DNA from: Drosophila miranda
Taxonomy: Eukaryota > Arthropoda > Insecta > Diptera > Drosophilidae
Direction: 5' to 3'
Length of the DNA: 64,000 nucleotides
Assembly (NCBI RefSeq): GCF_003369915.1
Contig: NC_046675.1
Location: forward strand, 1,364,001-1,428,000
Program-made: the position numbers and the translations under genes
In this document: one piece after another, positions 27,409 to 39,479 of the stretch
How positions within the stretch are numbered: the first letter of the stretch is position 1
Layout: the number at the start of each line of letters is the position of its first letter
Notes under the pieces: generated by a model
What the model saw: the letters and a program-made list of their open reading frames with translations, nothing else
Databases searched by the model: none
Told to the model about the DNA's origin: nothing

Positions 27409-29680
27409 TGATGATGGTTCAATTGATATTGATCCTTTTGGTGGACAATCCTTTTGGACAATTGTCGGCAAAATAAATTGGATTTTGTATTCTTTGCCAG
27501 GCTTCTGACAGTCGATTTGTCCTTTGTCTGATTTCTTAAATATTTCATTTGGATAAATGCTTGTAAAGTTGCTCAAGACAAAAACCAATGGCTATTCGAT
27601 TGGGCAGCCAACCAGCCAGAAAGTCAGACAGTCGTAGAGCAAACAATTAGTAAGCCAAAACCATACACACGTCAATCCAGCACATACGACTCAAAGGAGG
27701 CCATCAATACGTCTCCTGTTTCAAAGCCATTCAAATAAATCGATTTCGAACACTCCAAAAAACACCGAAACGATGTCGAGAATCACACAACCAAAGCGGG
27801 AATTATTTAATTCCCGTCTGAGCATATCGCTGGCCCGCATCTGCATTCATATCTGCCGCAACAAACGCGGTTAAACAGCATTTGTTGCCATGTGTCTAGG
27901 CATCGTGCTCAAAAATCAGACGGGTTTATGCAGGATCCTAAGTAGAATTATCGAAGACAAGGATTAAGTCAAGGTTCTCCATGATAAAAATAGGATTTAA
28001 AGCTACAGGTGCCTTTGAGTTTTCCTCCGAAGAAACCCATTCGATTTTATTTGTAACCCAAGTAGCATTAAGTACTCTCACTAAAAGACATTTTCAGACT
28101 TTGCAGTTAAGCAAACGAGGCTTGTGCCAAAACTTTCCTCCATTTCATGATATTGCAGGCGCATAAACATGGCCAATGGGGATCTCTCTGATGCCAGATT
28201 CGGATGTGGCTCTATAAATAAATTGGCAAATGTGTAAAGTTGTGCCACTCCAAAGGCAGGGCAGGCCATGGAGGGGCACCCGTTTTGAATATGTCTGTCA
28301 TGGTTAGAAGCAGCAACAGCAGCAGCAGAAGGCGGCAGCAGCACTGCGGCAAGCGATACGATACTGTTGTACGACGAACATCGTGAGTGGCATTGCCATG
28401 GACATCGCACGTGTGGCAGGACTGCGCGCTGTGGAGCTGTTTGAAGAGCACCAGCAGCAACGGCACTGACAAAATTTCCCTGGTGACTGACAGACAAACA
28501 TTCAACCACCACAACAGCAATAACACCCAGGACACATTCAATTGCGGCAACCGCAATACAGACACTCCCCTCCACATTTATATGGTATGTGTATGTGTAT
28601 GAGGGTGTATGTCGGGGAATGCTGCTCTCTGACAAAATATTTTTGCATATATTGGGAAACAATAAATTTTACAGTAATGCGCGCAGAGCTGTGTCTGTGT
28701 GGGTGTCAGGAGATGACCTTCGACAGGACCCAAGCTGGGGACCTGGGCAGCCGAAGCCAGAGCCGAAACCGGAGCCAAATCCAAAGACAAAGGGCCCCCA
28801 AATTGCTAGACTGTGACAGCTGCGTGGCAGGGATAACTTAAATGGGTTAAAAGGATACGTTTTTGGCTGACTGCCGAGAGAGTGGGGACCGAAACAGGGA
28901 CTGAGGTCGAAGATTCGGACTGCATACTGTACTATACATTCTCATCAAGCCAAAGGGAGAGGGAAAGGGAAAGGGAAACGGAAAACGGAAAACTTATTAA
29001 ACGCATGAGCTGCCGAAATTGAATTTTCTGCCCAGACCCAAATCAGAATAGAATACTCGTACTACCTCCAGAATCTTGCTAGATTTGTAGCAGATACTCC
29101 CAATTTAAGATGTCTACTTTTGAAAACAATTTACAATTATAATGACAATCAATTTTACATTTAGCCTTGGCTTTGGATTTGCTTTGCCTACTTTCCCCCT
29201 TTTTTGCATTGCAAATTGTTTCCTTCATCAGGCAAAAAGTAATGCCAAAGTATTTTAATGCGCGAGCAAGAAAGCAGGAAAGCAAGAAAGCAAAAACCAG
29301 GAGAAAACAACATTAGTGAGTTTGCAGGAAAAAAGTTTATCCTCGACTAGCTTTCGCTTTCTATTCGGGCAATTTTTTCATTAAAAAGCGAGATGGGAGA
29401 CGCAAAGCGCGAAACTTTCGAGAGAACAATTTTAATAAACATTCGCCGAAAATGTTAACGAAAAATTTAATTATATGCATGGGCATTCATGATCAGAGGA
29501 AATAGAGCCATCATCCGGAAAGGCGCCAAAGCTGAAGGCAAAGCTAAAGCAAACATGGCCAGATGCAAACTCAGAGATAAGAAGGAGGGCCAGAAGGAGA
29601 CCTTAACCCGGCTAAGCCGAAATTTAATATTGGAAGGCAATGAGCCAGAGCGCAATAAAAGCCAGAGCCACTGAGGAATT

Positions 29681-29710
29681 GGGACTGCGACTGCGACTGG
29701 GACTGAGGGT
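29681..29710. repeat. GACTGC/GACTGG hexamer array
   Basis: Four 6-bp units, then a looser GGGA-rich repeat up to about 29755. Confidence 0.8.
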
Positions 29711-30231
29711 TGGGAATGGAACTGGGAGCCTGAGAGACTGGGAGTGCGATTGGGAGAAACGGAATTAAGGGCCATTGGCCCCTCATGCCCCATGCTCATG
29801 TGCCGCATGGTAATGAAGACTCCTCGTTCCGCCTCGTATACGTGGTACCTCCTTCTAGCAGCCAATAATGTATTGTTGTAGCTAGGACAGGACTCGGAAT
29901 AGTAGTGTGGTGTGCAGGTTGGTGGTTGCGTTGCCCCTGTCTCCCCATCTCCATTAGCCCACGATTCGATCGACAAGCTAGAGAGGTAGTGGGCTAGAGG
30001 GCTAGAGGGCCAAGAGGGGGAGGAGTTGCTTGGTAAGCGTTCTCCTCTGTTCTGGGCTTTGTTACATAATAGGTGAAGTTTTATTGTCGAAAGCTATTAA
30101 ACTTTTCCCATCAAAAGTGTACGATGTTGCCACATGGAAAAGGTGTAGAGCATTAAAGTTGCCCCAGAAGCCAGAAAGTAGCGGAGAAAGAGCCCTAAAC
30201 TGAAGCAGTTTCCGCAGGTTGAAGAACCGGC

Positions 30232-30269
30232 TCATGATGACGCTGATGATGATGATGATAATGATGATA
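30232..30269. repeat. GAT triplet repeat
   Basis: GAT/AAT triplets in tandem, in non-coding DNA. Confidence 0.85.
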
Positions 30270-31005
30270 AAGGGAATTTTCCCAGCCATCATGCAATCCA
30301 TGTGGGCTTTAAGGATTTCCCGGGTAAGCTTCAAATCGAACTAGAAACTATTTTATTTTTTCAACTTAATTGTGTTATTATTGCAAATATTCAGCCTCAC
30401 AGAACTAATTTCATTTTAAGCTTAAAATTGATTATGTTGTTTGAACTTTTAATTGGAGAAGGGAGTTGAAACTGATACTGATTGAAAAGGGTTCATTGAT
30501 TGATTAAATATCTGGCCAGGGACTAACATTACAAATTAAATCCATAGAAGGCAGTCAGGATAATGATGTAAATGAATATATTTTCCACAGACAATCGACA
30601 ATACAACTTTAATGTGGAATGGGAATGCGAGAATGAGGAATTGATTATGCCAACCAATTCCAAATTTGTGCAATCATCGCATGCCACATCCAGTCCCTCC
30701 CAGTCCCAGTCCCAGTGCCCTGCCCGATGACCCCATCCACACCCAAGAGACTAAAAAACAATTGACTTTTGCGTATGCCAAAGAAGGGGAAGTATTTGCA
30801 CCACCACCACCACCGTCAGATGTTGGTTGTTTTTCGGTTTGTGCTGCCGATTGTTGGCATTCCACTCCATCTTCGATTGGGGTTTGCCGTGCAGTAGGGT
30901 CTCGGGACACGCATTGCGCATAAAATTGCTTCAATGTGGTTGGAGCGGCTGAGACTTAGGGTTTGGGGCCAAAGTTCCACTTCATTTGGGCCACTCACAT
31001 CGAAG

Positions 31006-31060
31006 TCCGGGTCCGTCTCCGTTTCCGAATCCCTGCCTGTGTCCGTGTCCGTGTCCGAGG
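31006..31060. repeat. TCCGTG-type hexamer array
   Basis: Repeated GTCCG/TCCGTG units, interrupted in the middle. Confidence 0.75.
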
Positions 31061-33870
31061 CCAAGTGTGCAGTTGATGTCTACATTTTCAGTATGTTGGT
31101 TAAGCACTCAGCAAGTTTGCTTGTTTTTCCGGTTTTCTGGCTCTACTGTTTCCGCTTTTGGTCTGCGCTGCGCTGCTTTTTTCGTGGAAATTGAAAAAGT
31201 TTATGAGTAATTTTAAAAGTGTGTGCCGCAAACCCCCTAGAACCCAAGAACGAGATTGGGCTAATTTGGATTTTGTTTCAAATAGTACTGCTAATGAATG
31301 GACTCGTTGCCACTTGGGGCCTCCGGGACCCCAACCCCGCACAGCTGTCAGCACTTGAAATGCAATTAATCAGGGCTCAAAGATGGCAGAAGGAAAAGTT
31401 TCTGGCCAAAACGATAACAAGGCCAACCACAAAGAAACCTTGCAAATACACACACACAAGCATATAGAGCCATGTTCATGTTTGACACTATTACGGCTCT
31501 CACAGAAGCACATAAGAAAGTAAACGAGTCTTTGATGGTCGAAGCTGTGGATACCCTTGCAGCTTGATCGTTCATATGGAAGGTGCATGAAAAAGTTACC
31601 CAATTTGATCTGAACGACTCGTAATACCCTCGACTAATGCCCAACTAGTGCAAGAACTAGCGTGCGAAGTCGTAGAAGGAATAATGGTATGCAATAACAT
31701 GCAACTTTGACACTTTCAAGTACAGGGGCCCCCATCCCAAAAGGCTGTGCCCCCAGGCATCCCCACTGACCATGTGTTTCCCTGTGTTTGGGTGTGCTGT
31801 ATGTGTGTGTGGTGGCGTTGTGTTTGTGTGAGTTACATGCACTTAACGTTGATTTGTGCACCGACCGTGGGATCTCATACCAGCTCGAGGAGCACTCGGG
31901 GGCACTACACTCCTCTCCACTCCGCTGCACTCCACTCAGCCTCAGCCTCGGCCCCGGCCTGAGCTAAGTTTCATTTGCAATTTTCATCTGCAGCTGTTGC
32001 ACGAGTGCCCAGCAAACAACCCACCCACACACAGACACCATACAGGACGAAGGGCAAGGGGAATATATACGAGAGGAGATGTGGCAAAATTGAATTGGAA
32101 ATCAAGATACATTTGTAATTGAAAGGAAAGGCAACTATCATATTCTCTATCTCTCAAAGTTGGTTGAACATAAAGCACACAAACTATAAGAAATGATCAA
32201 AGAAAGTTGTGGAGATTTTAGAATGATTAATGCAGAGATTTATAAAATGTATAACCCCACAAAGTATCGACATTTTTGAGACACAACCTAACACGAGAGC
32301 CCAAGAAATTCAATGATTTACCCACAAGCATCGTGCCTTTGTAAAAATGAATAGTAATTCCCTAACATTCATTTAACGAAGGAGTAACCTCCAGAGAACC
32401 ACAATCCCGTCAGTGTCTGGCTCTGCATCTGCCCCTGAAGTGGCAATTACATTTGTAAGCCGGTCAAGTCCGTCCATCCGTCTGTTCCCACCTGGCCAAT
32501 GCAATTAAAATTAATAAATAAATATGATTTACAAACTAATAGAAAGCCAGAGACAGGATGACAGAGACAGGCCACAGAAGAGCCTGAAAAATCAGCAGAC
32601 ACTGGGAGGACGAGCGAGATGGCTATTAAATTGGTCGGAACCCCAAGAGCCAAGAACCAAGAACTTGAAATGAAATTAATACAACGCGATATTAAATTAT
32701 TTTTAATTGGCCGACGCACCAAACGAAAGCGGTGGGCTCTCTGCGGGGAAATTGAATGAAAATTTTGGGAAACACTCGGCACTCAGTGCCCACTCATTCC
32801 GGAAATTCCCTTGTGGCAAGGCATCAAGGAGCCATCACCCAAGGTCAGAGGTCGTAATAACTCGATATTCTGTGCGCTTGTGGGGGCACCGCCGTTATGC
32901 TACATTAAGTACGGTGCTCCAAAGCCTTGACAGTTGCCAAACTGCCACAACTCCATTTGCAGTTGTCCGAGCTGTCCGTTGAGCGATGGGGTTTTGGTAA
33001 TTATGACAACCGCAAACATCACAAAACATTCCCCTGTTCTGGAAGCTGCAATGAAAGCAATTCCTAATGGTTAATTAATTGATGTGTTGACAGTTGAAAA
33101 ACCACAAGACTTGCCCAGGCAAATGGTTTAGGCTCAATTAGTTTGAACCCAAGCGGAAACGATAAAGGGTTATATTCAATGAGCATATCAAGTTGCTCAG
33201 TTCAAGACTGATATTACCCACAAGAATAATATTGTGTTGGTCCCTTAACCAACTATTTCCCATTTCCTTCCATTCCAGCTAAGTCGTTAGAAACACTCTC
33301 TCTGTCCAATCGAGGACATATGTACGTACATACATATATCCGCCATGTGAAGTATCTAAGTAGACGATCAAATCGACTCGAACCACTATAGGCCTTTGGG
33401 CCATGTCTTTTTACCTATGGGCCATTCTGTACCTATCGTTATGCTCATCACGTGGCTCGCATTAATTTGCACACACGATTTCCATGGGCCTGTTTGCGGG
33501 GTAATGCATATTGCCGCTAGATGTGCTTTATATGAGCTGCAAATTGGTTGCTCACGTAAATGATTTTCATTTTCCAATCATAACATTACGCGTGCCTGCA
33601 CTGCCAAATGCTCACCTGTCTCTCGACCATGAATAGGCACAGAATTTCGACTGAATTTCGGGCTGTTTCCGGCTCTGCCTCTGGAAAATATTTGTGGGAT
33701 TTCCCCAATTGAATTTCCCGCAGTTGCTTTTTTTTTTTACTGCTGCTGCTGCTGCTACTGATTACAATGAAGCAAATTGAATTAACATATTGGCCGGCGG
33801 GCAGAATTATGCATCAGGCAGGATATGCCTCCTGTGAGGCTGGCGGCTTAAATTGTCTACAAATAATTTG

Positions 33871-33897
33871 TGGAGTGGAGTGGAGTGAAGTGGAGCG
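33871..33897. repeat. GGAGT pentamer array
   Basis: Five GGAGT units, the last degenerate. A poly-T plus CTG repeat lies just upstream at 33728-33758. Confidence 0.8.
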
Positions 33898-35041
33898 GGT
33901 TGTGGTTGTGGGTGGCATTACAATTATTAATGGCCTCATGCGCGACTTGTTTGCCTTTGTTAATGACGAGGCGAAAGTAAAAGGCACAAAGTGACGACAA
34001 TTCGTGGAACCTGGAGCTACAGGCGCTGCAGGAGCAGTAGGTACAGCCGGTATAGCAGCCGGAACTGAAGCAAAGGCTGGAGGATCAGGAGCAAAAAAGT
34101 TAATTAAAAGTGCAATCAAGCGACAACATGGACCGCAGCAGAGACCGGAGGTAAGTGTCCTGAACGAAGCTGACATTTTGCCTGCAACAGAGACGACAAA
34201 AAAGTATGAGAAAAACGTATGAGAGAGCAATTCCCAGAACACAGACAGCGATGGTTAGGGTGGAAGGTGGTGGCTATATGTCGGATATTGTACACAAGTC
34301 CTAGCGCAAATACGTCCACTCGAATGGAGGTGGATGAGGTTGCCCCTTGGCCCCACCTTAGCCCCTCGCACAAATTGCTGCAATTATAGACGCCATAAAT
34401 TATAACAACTTAAAGGAAAGGGAAAAAGTGAAATGCCGAAGAGAGAAGTGAGCTTAAAAGTAGAGGGAAGGACCAGCAAGAAATGGTCTAAGAGCAGAGG
34501 GAAGGACCGACGGACAGAGAAAGAGAGAGGGAGATGAGAACTGGGGAAATGCATTTAATTGATTTCCTTGTCTGTTCATGCAATATCATATTTATTGATT
34601 AATGGGCTAAAATACATATCAATTTGTTTTAGAAACCAAAACTAATGTTTGCAAGCAATTTTAACAGACAACACAAATGGAGTTTTTATTGTATTTTAAG
34701 ATCGTTTTAATCCTCGTTCAAACAGTTCGAAACAGCTATGAGTGATAATAAATGAACGACAAAATTAAGTGGACTACTCTTGGACATGAGAGAGATGCCG
34801 TAAAATGTCCCTGGCACACGTCCTACAACTGTCATTTTCTATCTAAGCTCTTGTTGGATCCACATCTCTTTCATCATCTATCTTTCAACCGAAAGGGTAT
34901 TCAACAGTTCATCCTACTGAAAGCTTGATTTTGGATGATAAAATGAGATCATTATTGTGCCATTATTTTAAATTTTCAGATGCTCAGTTTACCCGAAACA
35001 GAATGGGCTATTAGTTGGAGCTGGTTTATCATCATTTCAGG

Positions 35042-35763
35042 ATGTACTCGCAGGGAAACACACTCATTTGGCTCGTTCTGAACCTATGTGTAGTAACAGA
35101 AGTACTTTTAATATTCACATATATATATTTAAATATACATTATAAATGCAATCACGTTGCAGATTTCGGGCGTGTTTGTTCTTACAAAAACCTGCTGTAC
35201 TTCTTTGGATAAGAATTTCTGTGATGTGACTTGCCCCATTAAGGCAGTAAACCGGACACACAAAATTGTATTTGGAAAAATTGAGCTATACAAAGTTCCT
35301 GTTACCAAAATCAAGGCAAGTAGACCTCGTTTTATAGACATACATATGGTATACAGACTAAAAGGGTTCCTCTGCACCGATCAGGTTAATATGGCACTCT
35401 TCAAGCAATACCATGACGCGAAGGCGGTCCTCTATAATTTCACCTTCGAAGGTTGCAAAGTCCTGGACAAATCCACCAGGAATCCTGTGTCTAATTTCTT
35501 CATGGAAATGCTCTCGACCTACTCCAATTTGAACCATTCATGTCCCTACAATGTGAGTAGAAGTCTTGACCATTAAACTAGGAGTGCTTCGAATGCCAAA
35601 CTCTTTTTAGCATGACCTTATGATAGTGCTCCCATACGACTTTCTCGAACCTCGACTATCGCCACTTCTGCCATTTCCTAATGGCGACTACCTCGTCGAA
35701 ATGCACTGGATTCGATTTGGAAATCGTAGCGCCACGGCCAAAATATATTTCTCCCTACGATAA
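35042..35763 (+). CDS. DUF1091-family secreted protein, divergent first copy of the array
   Basis: Four exons: 35042-35101, 35163-35315, 35385-35552, 35611-35763; about 177 residues. The exon plan matches the family (60/153/168/153), all phase 0. Intron 2 has a non-canonical GC donor (AAG|GCAAGT). The other introns are GT-AG. A signal peptide (residues 1-20, MYSQGNTLIWLVLNLCVVTE) precedes a DUF1091 domain. It keeps VNRTHK, the LYNFT sequon, NHSCPYN and LPFPNGDYLVEMHW, but is the most divergent intact member: extra cysteines in exon 2 (TCCTSLD, NFCDVTC), KQYHDAKAVLYN for the usual [12 protein letters not shown], and a C-terminus ending IYFSLR. AATAAA is at 35806-35811. No inactivating change is visible, so I call it functional. 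The role is unknown. Confidence 0.88.
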
Positions 35764-35956
35764 TTACGAGTACATATGTTTTTTTTGTTCTCATTTGGTT
35801 GGAACAATAAAGTAATTGCTGAAAGACTAGAGCTAATTTGTGTAAATTCAATGACTTCATTTTGACAAATGCGATTATAAACGATGGAACACATTATGGA
35901 GCACTTTAGTTCATTTTAGTGTAATCATTGTGGTCAATGGATTATGACACTACAGG

Positions 35957-36400
35957 ATGGATGCTACGAGAAAATCTGTGATTCAGTTCATGGTGATCCT
36001 ACACTTAGACTTGGATGTAAGGAGTACAGGACACCTACTTTAATGGAATAAGGCAGTCCTCTTTCATATCCATTCCGGCTTGAGTTTTCGAGCATCAACT
36101 TCCGTTGACAGAAAGACACCGAATTCAATTACTGATATCCGAAGTCGGCCAGCCGTGTGGCCAAATTCTTTTTTGAAACCTCGAATATAAACCAGTCCTG
36201 TCCCTACAATGTAAGTGGAATGTGGACTCTGGATAACTGATATCTGAAGCCTCATTGAACTAATGGCAGCACGACATCATTTTGGATAAGCTCCCAAACG
36301 ACTATGTCAATCAGTGATTGACACAGGTTCGGCCTTTTCCCGAGGGCGATTCTCTCATTGCATCATACTCCAGTGTAACCCACACATGTCCTTACAATGT
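35957..36400 (+). pseudogene. Scrambled DUF1091 pseudogene
   Basis: A complete 20-codon first exon (35957-36016, MDATRKSVIQFM onward, then a GTAAGG donor) is followed by a broken exon 2 (about 36074-36165, with in-frame stops and missing middle), the tail of exon 3 (CCTGTCCCTACAATGTAAGT near 36197-36216), and an exon 4 start (CACGACATCATTTTGGATAAG at about 36271) whose frame ends in TGA. A second exon-3 tail (CACATGTCCTTACAATGT) then lies after the exon 4 piece at about 36382. Two exon-3 ends around an exon-4 remnant mean at least two damaged copies were merged. No open reading frame spans it. Confidence 0.85.
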
Positions 36401-36630
36401 ATGTGAGTGGTAAATGCATTATCCAGAACCGACTTTGTTAATCCCCCAGTCCCCCCAGTCCCCCATCCTTTGTTAATCTTCCATTTCCCGAAGGGAAAAT
36501 TGCCCCCGAAATTGCATCTCGTTGAAGCATTGAATACTGATGGTTGTTCGAAATGATTGATTTTTTTATTGTTTAATGTCATTTTAAACGATTTGATTAG
36601 TCATGGGAAAAACTTAACTAAACTAGCCAT

Positions 36631-36662
36631 CCATTCAGTATTATAATCTATTTTAAATTATC
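36631..36662 (+). promoter_or_regulatory. Shared upstream block, DUF1091 gene at 36.7 kb
   Basis: The sequence CCATTCAGTATTATAATC and its TATTTTAAA continuation recur about 115-135 bp upstream of the start codons of four adjacent family genes (36.7, 37.7, 38.8 and 40.2 kb). TCAGTA resembles the Drosophila initiator TCAGTY, so this may be the transcription start region. Conservation here, next to diverged sequence, suggests function, although recent duplication also contributes. Confidence 0.5.
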
Positions 36663-36746
36663 GTATATGCGGTGGTTTATTAAAAGTCTTGCAGCTATTT
36701 TAATGGAACATAAATACATTATTCTTCGGAGCGTAGACACCACAGT

Positions 36747-37446
36747 ATGGACAATAAAAAGAGTTTTCTGATTCTCATCGTTGTGATCCTACATTTAGTT
36801 CTGAATGTATGGTAAACCTGCAGTCATATTCAGATATCATAATCAAATGATGAAAGCCTATAGACTTATTCCAGCATTGAATTTACGAACGTAAACTGCA
36901 CTTCATTGGATAATAAATTCGGGGAGTTCGAGTACTGCTACCTGAAGTCAGTGAATCGCACCTACAAATACTTCTCCGGAAAATTTAAAGTTTATGAGCT
37001 TCCTATTAAGTCCATGAAGGTATGTTGAAATGTTCAATAAACAATATTTACCTTACATTATCGTGCAGGTAAATTTTTCGTTGTGGAAGCGATACAATGG
37101 CTATAAGCCCTTCCTTTACAATGTCACCTTTGATGCCTGCAAATTCTTTGCCAATAACAACTCCAATCGTGTGATCAAGTTCTTTTATGAATCGTTTACG
37201 TCCTACTCGAATATAAACCACACATGTCCCCTCAATGTAAGTGGAAAGTGCACTCTCCAGAACCAGCAGCCCTTAGTTTGTTCTTTTCAGCATGACATCA
37301 TTATGGAAAAGCTTCCTATCGACTTTGTTAACCACCGAATGACGGAAATTCTTCCATTTCCCGAAGGGCAATATTTCGTTGAAGTACGTTGGATTCGTTC
37401 CGGAACTTATCTTGCATTTGGAAGGTTATATGCCACACTTTCTTAA
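36747..37446 (+). CDS. DUF1091-family secreted protein
   Basis: Four exons: 36747-36806, 36864-37019, 37069-37236, 37291-37446, all phase 0; 179 residues. I take the exon 2 acceptor as CTATAG (reading TYSSIEFTNVNC) because the later CCAG would break frame. Residues 1-20 are a signal peptide. The DUF1091 domain has [30 protein letters not shown], a DACKFF cysteine, NHTCPLN (usual CPYN changed to CPLN) and LPFPEGQYFVEVRW, ending LYATLS. Sequons at NRT, NVT and NHT suggest a glycosylated secreted protein. The shared upstream block lies about 115 bp before the start and AATAAA at 37458. The family's molecular function is not established beyond CheB links to chemosensation. Confidence 0.92.
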
Positions 37447-37557
37447 ATGACGGACAGAATAAAAAAACTGATGCTTGTTCGAAATGATTAATTCTGTGTT
37501 GTTTAATGTGATTTTAAGCGATTTGATATGACATGAGAAAAATTAAACTAAATCCAT

Positions 37558-37600
37558 CCAATCAGTATTATAATCTGTTTTAAAGTGTACAATTGATAAT
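37558..37600 (+). promoter_or_regulatory. Shared upstream block, DUF1091 gene at 37.7 kb
   Basis: Second copy of the conserved block (ATCAGTATTATAATC, TTTTAAAGTG, TACAATTGATAAT), 129 bp before the ATG. A second short match, GGAGCGTCGACA, lies just before the ATG, as in the neighbouring copies. Confidence 0.5.
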
Positions 37601-37686
37601 AGATTTCAGACTGTTAGGTGATGTATTAAATTGAATGCCAATTTCTATGGAACATACAGTGTAGTGTGGAGCGTCGACATTACACG

Positions 37687-38392
37687 ATGGGCCATAAGAA
37701 GAGTTACCTAATTTTGATCGTTGTGACTCTACACTTAGTTATGAAAGTAAGGACGCTAATATTGAAATCTCATATACAAATGATGTCAACTTCTAGACCC
37801 ATTCCCGGTTTGAGTTTACGAATGCCGACTGCACCACGGTGGATAGGAAATTTGGGGAGTGCGACTACATCTACCTGAAGTCGGTGAATCGGACCTATAA
37901 ATATTTATCCGCGAAATTTAAACTTTATCAACTTCCGGTTAAAACTCTAGGAGTATGTAAGCCGTAGCAGTAGTTCTTCGTAATTCTCATTGGGATAATA
38001 ATTTCAGGTAAATCTTGTGCTAATGAAAAGATTCAACGGATATAAGCCTTTCCTGTACAACATTACCATCAATGCGTGTAAATTCTTTGCCAATACCAAG
38101 TCCAACCCCGTGGTGAAATTCTTCTATGAATCGGTTATGACTTTCACTAATATGAACCACTCATGTCCCTACAATGTAAGTGAAGGGTGACCTTCGAAAT
38201 TGTATTATTTAAATTGAACCTCTTAACTATTTGCAGCATGACATTATATTGGATAAGCTTCCTGTTGACTTTATAAATCACCGACTGACAAAGGTTTTAC
38301 CGTTTCCCGAGGGTGATTATCTTTTTCAGGCCCACTGGATTCGTTCGGGATCTTGTTTTGCTGTGGTCAAAGTATATGGCACCCTTTCTTGA
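37687..38392 (+). CDS. DUF1091-family secreted protein, recent duplicate A
   Basis: Four exons: 37687-37746, 37797-37952, 38008-38175, 38237-38392, all phase 0, GT-AG; 179 residues. Signal peptide MGHKKSYLILIVVTLHLVMK. Exon 2 carries HSRFEFTNADC and VNRTYKYLS, but the usual Cys of the YCYLK motif is Ile (DYIYLK) and a new Cys sits three residues earlier (GEC). Exon 3 has [15 protein letters not shown] and NHSCPYN, and exon 4 has [14 protein letters not shown] and KVYGTLS. It is nearly identical in exons and introns to the next copy 1,079 bp downstream, so the pair arose by recent tandem duplication or gene conversion. AATAAA at 38432. Confidence 0.92.
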
Positions 38393-38454
38393 ATATACAT
38401 TGTTTATTTATTGTATATAATGTGTGAAACAAATAAATAATGAGCAGGTTAATA

Positions 38455-38545
38455 TTTCGTTTTTAAGTGCGATTCGATGGTGATAAGTCCTTTCCTTACA
38501 ATATTACCTGTCATGATTTTCCAAATATACGCCACCCTTTCTTTA
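38455..38545 (+). pseudogene. DUF1091 fragment (exon 3 start fused to exon 4 end)
   Basis: A short relic joins an exon 3 piece (CGATTCGATGGTGATAAG, then CTTTCCTTACAATATTACC) directly to the last codons of exon 4 (ATATACGCCACCCTTTCT, TAA). Most of the gene is missing. Confidence 0.7.
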
Positions 38546-38648
38546 ATGACGAATGGAAAGACAATGCTAATGGTTATTCAAAATTATTGTCGATTTTTTA
38601 TTGTGTAACGTGATGTCATGATGAAAGCTATTGAAATAAATTAGCCGT

Positions 38649-38691
38649 CCGTTCAGTATATTAATCTATTTTAAAGTGTACAATTGATAAT
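38649..38691 (+). promoter_or_regulatory. Shared upstream block, DUF1091 gene at 38.8 kb
   Basis: Third copy (GTTCAGTATATTAATC, TTTTAAAGTG, TACAATTGATAAT), 117 bp before the ATG, with GGAGCGTCGACA close to the start. Confidence 0.5.
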
Positions 38692-38765
38692 GGATTTTAG
38701 GTTGTTAGATGATGAATTAAAAGATGAATAGCATACAGTGTTGTGTGGAGCGTCGACAACGCAAG

Positions 38766-39471
38766 ATGGACCACAAGAAGAGTTCTGTAATTCTGATCGT
38801 TGTGGTTCTACACTTAGTTATGAAAGTAAGGACCCTAATAGTGAAATCTCATATACAAATAATGGCCACTTCTAGAGCCATTCCCGATTTGAGTTTACGA
38901 ATGCCGACTGCACCACGCTGGATAGGAAATTCGGAGAGTGCGACTACATCTACCTGAAGTCGGTGAATCGGACCTATAAATATTTATCCGCGAAATTTAA
39001 ACTTTATCAACTTCCGGTTAAAACTCTAGGAGTATGTAAGCCGCAGCAATAGTTCTTCGTAATTCTCATTGGGATAATAATTTCAGGTAAATCTTGTGCT
39101 AATGAAAAGATTCAACGGATATAAGCCTTTCCTGTACAACATTACCATCAATGCGTGTAAATTCTTTGCCAATACCAAGTCCAACCCCGTGTTTAAATTC
39201 TTCTATGAATCGTTTATGACCTTCTCTAATATGAACCACTCATGTCCCTACAATGTAAGTGAAGGGTGACCTTCGAAATTGTATTATTTAAATTGAACCT
39301 CTTAACTATTTGCAGCATGACATTATAGTGGATAAGCTTCCTGTTGACTTTATCAATCACCGACTAACAAAGGTTCTGCCCTTTCCCGAGGGCGATTATC
39401 TCTCTGAGGCCCATTGGTTTCGTTCGGGATCTCGTTTCGCTGTGGTTAGAATATATGGCACCCTTTCTTGA
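38766..39471 (+). CDS. DUF1091-family secreted protein, recent duplicate B
   Basis: Four exons: 38766-38825, 38876-39031, 39087-39254, 39316-39471, all phase 0; 179 residues. It differs from the copy at 37.7 kb by few residues: G2D and a few others in the signal peptide, T21S and one V/L change in exon 2, V to F changes in exon 3, and FQAHWIRSGSC to SEAHWFRSGSR in exon 4. It shares that copy's relocated cysteine (GECDYIYLK). Intron 2 differs at about two bases, so the duplication or a conversion event is young. The open frame and all splice sites are intact. AATAAA at 39499-39504. Confidence 0.92.
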
Positions 39472-39479
39472 ATATATGT

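Larger units (their letters stand above)
16680..35000. other. Long non-coding interval
   Basis: Eighteen kilobases without a supportable exon. Open frames of 100-193 codons occur (for example 21237-21719, 23830-24279, 28081-28662, 29467-29976), but they are low-complexity, rich in Ser, Pro and Cys, have no splice partners and lack domain motifs. Recognisable contents are simple-repeat arrays and one short element with 12-bp inverted ends near 20.7 kb. Probably intergenic DNA, perhaps with enhancers. Confidence 0.6.

Noticed and set aside
28081..28662. 193-codon minus-strand frame
   Set aside because: Contains Ala/Val runs from a CAG-type repeat, with no motifs or splice partners; several other frames are open over the same bases.
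29467..29976. 169-codon minus-strand frame
   Set aside because: Spans a GACTGS repeat array; no recognisable domain.
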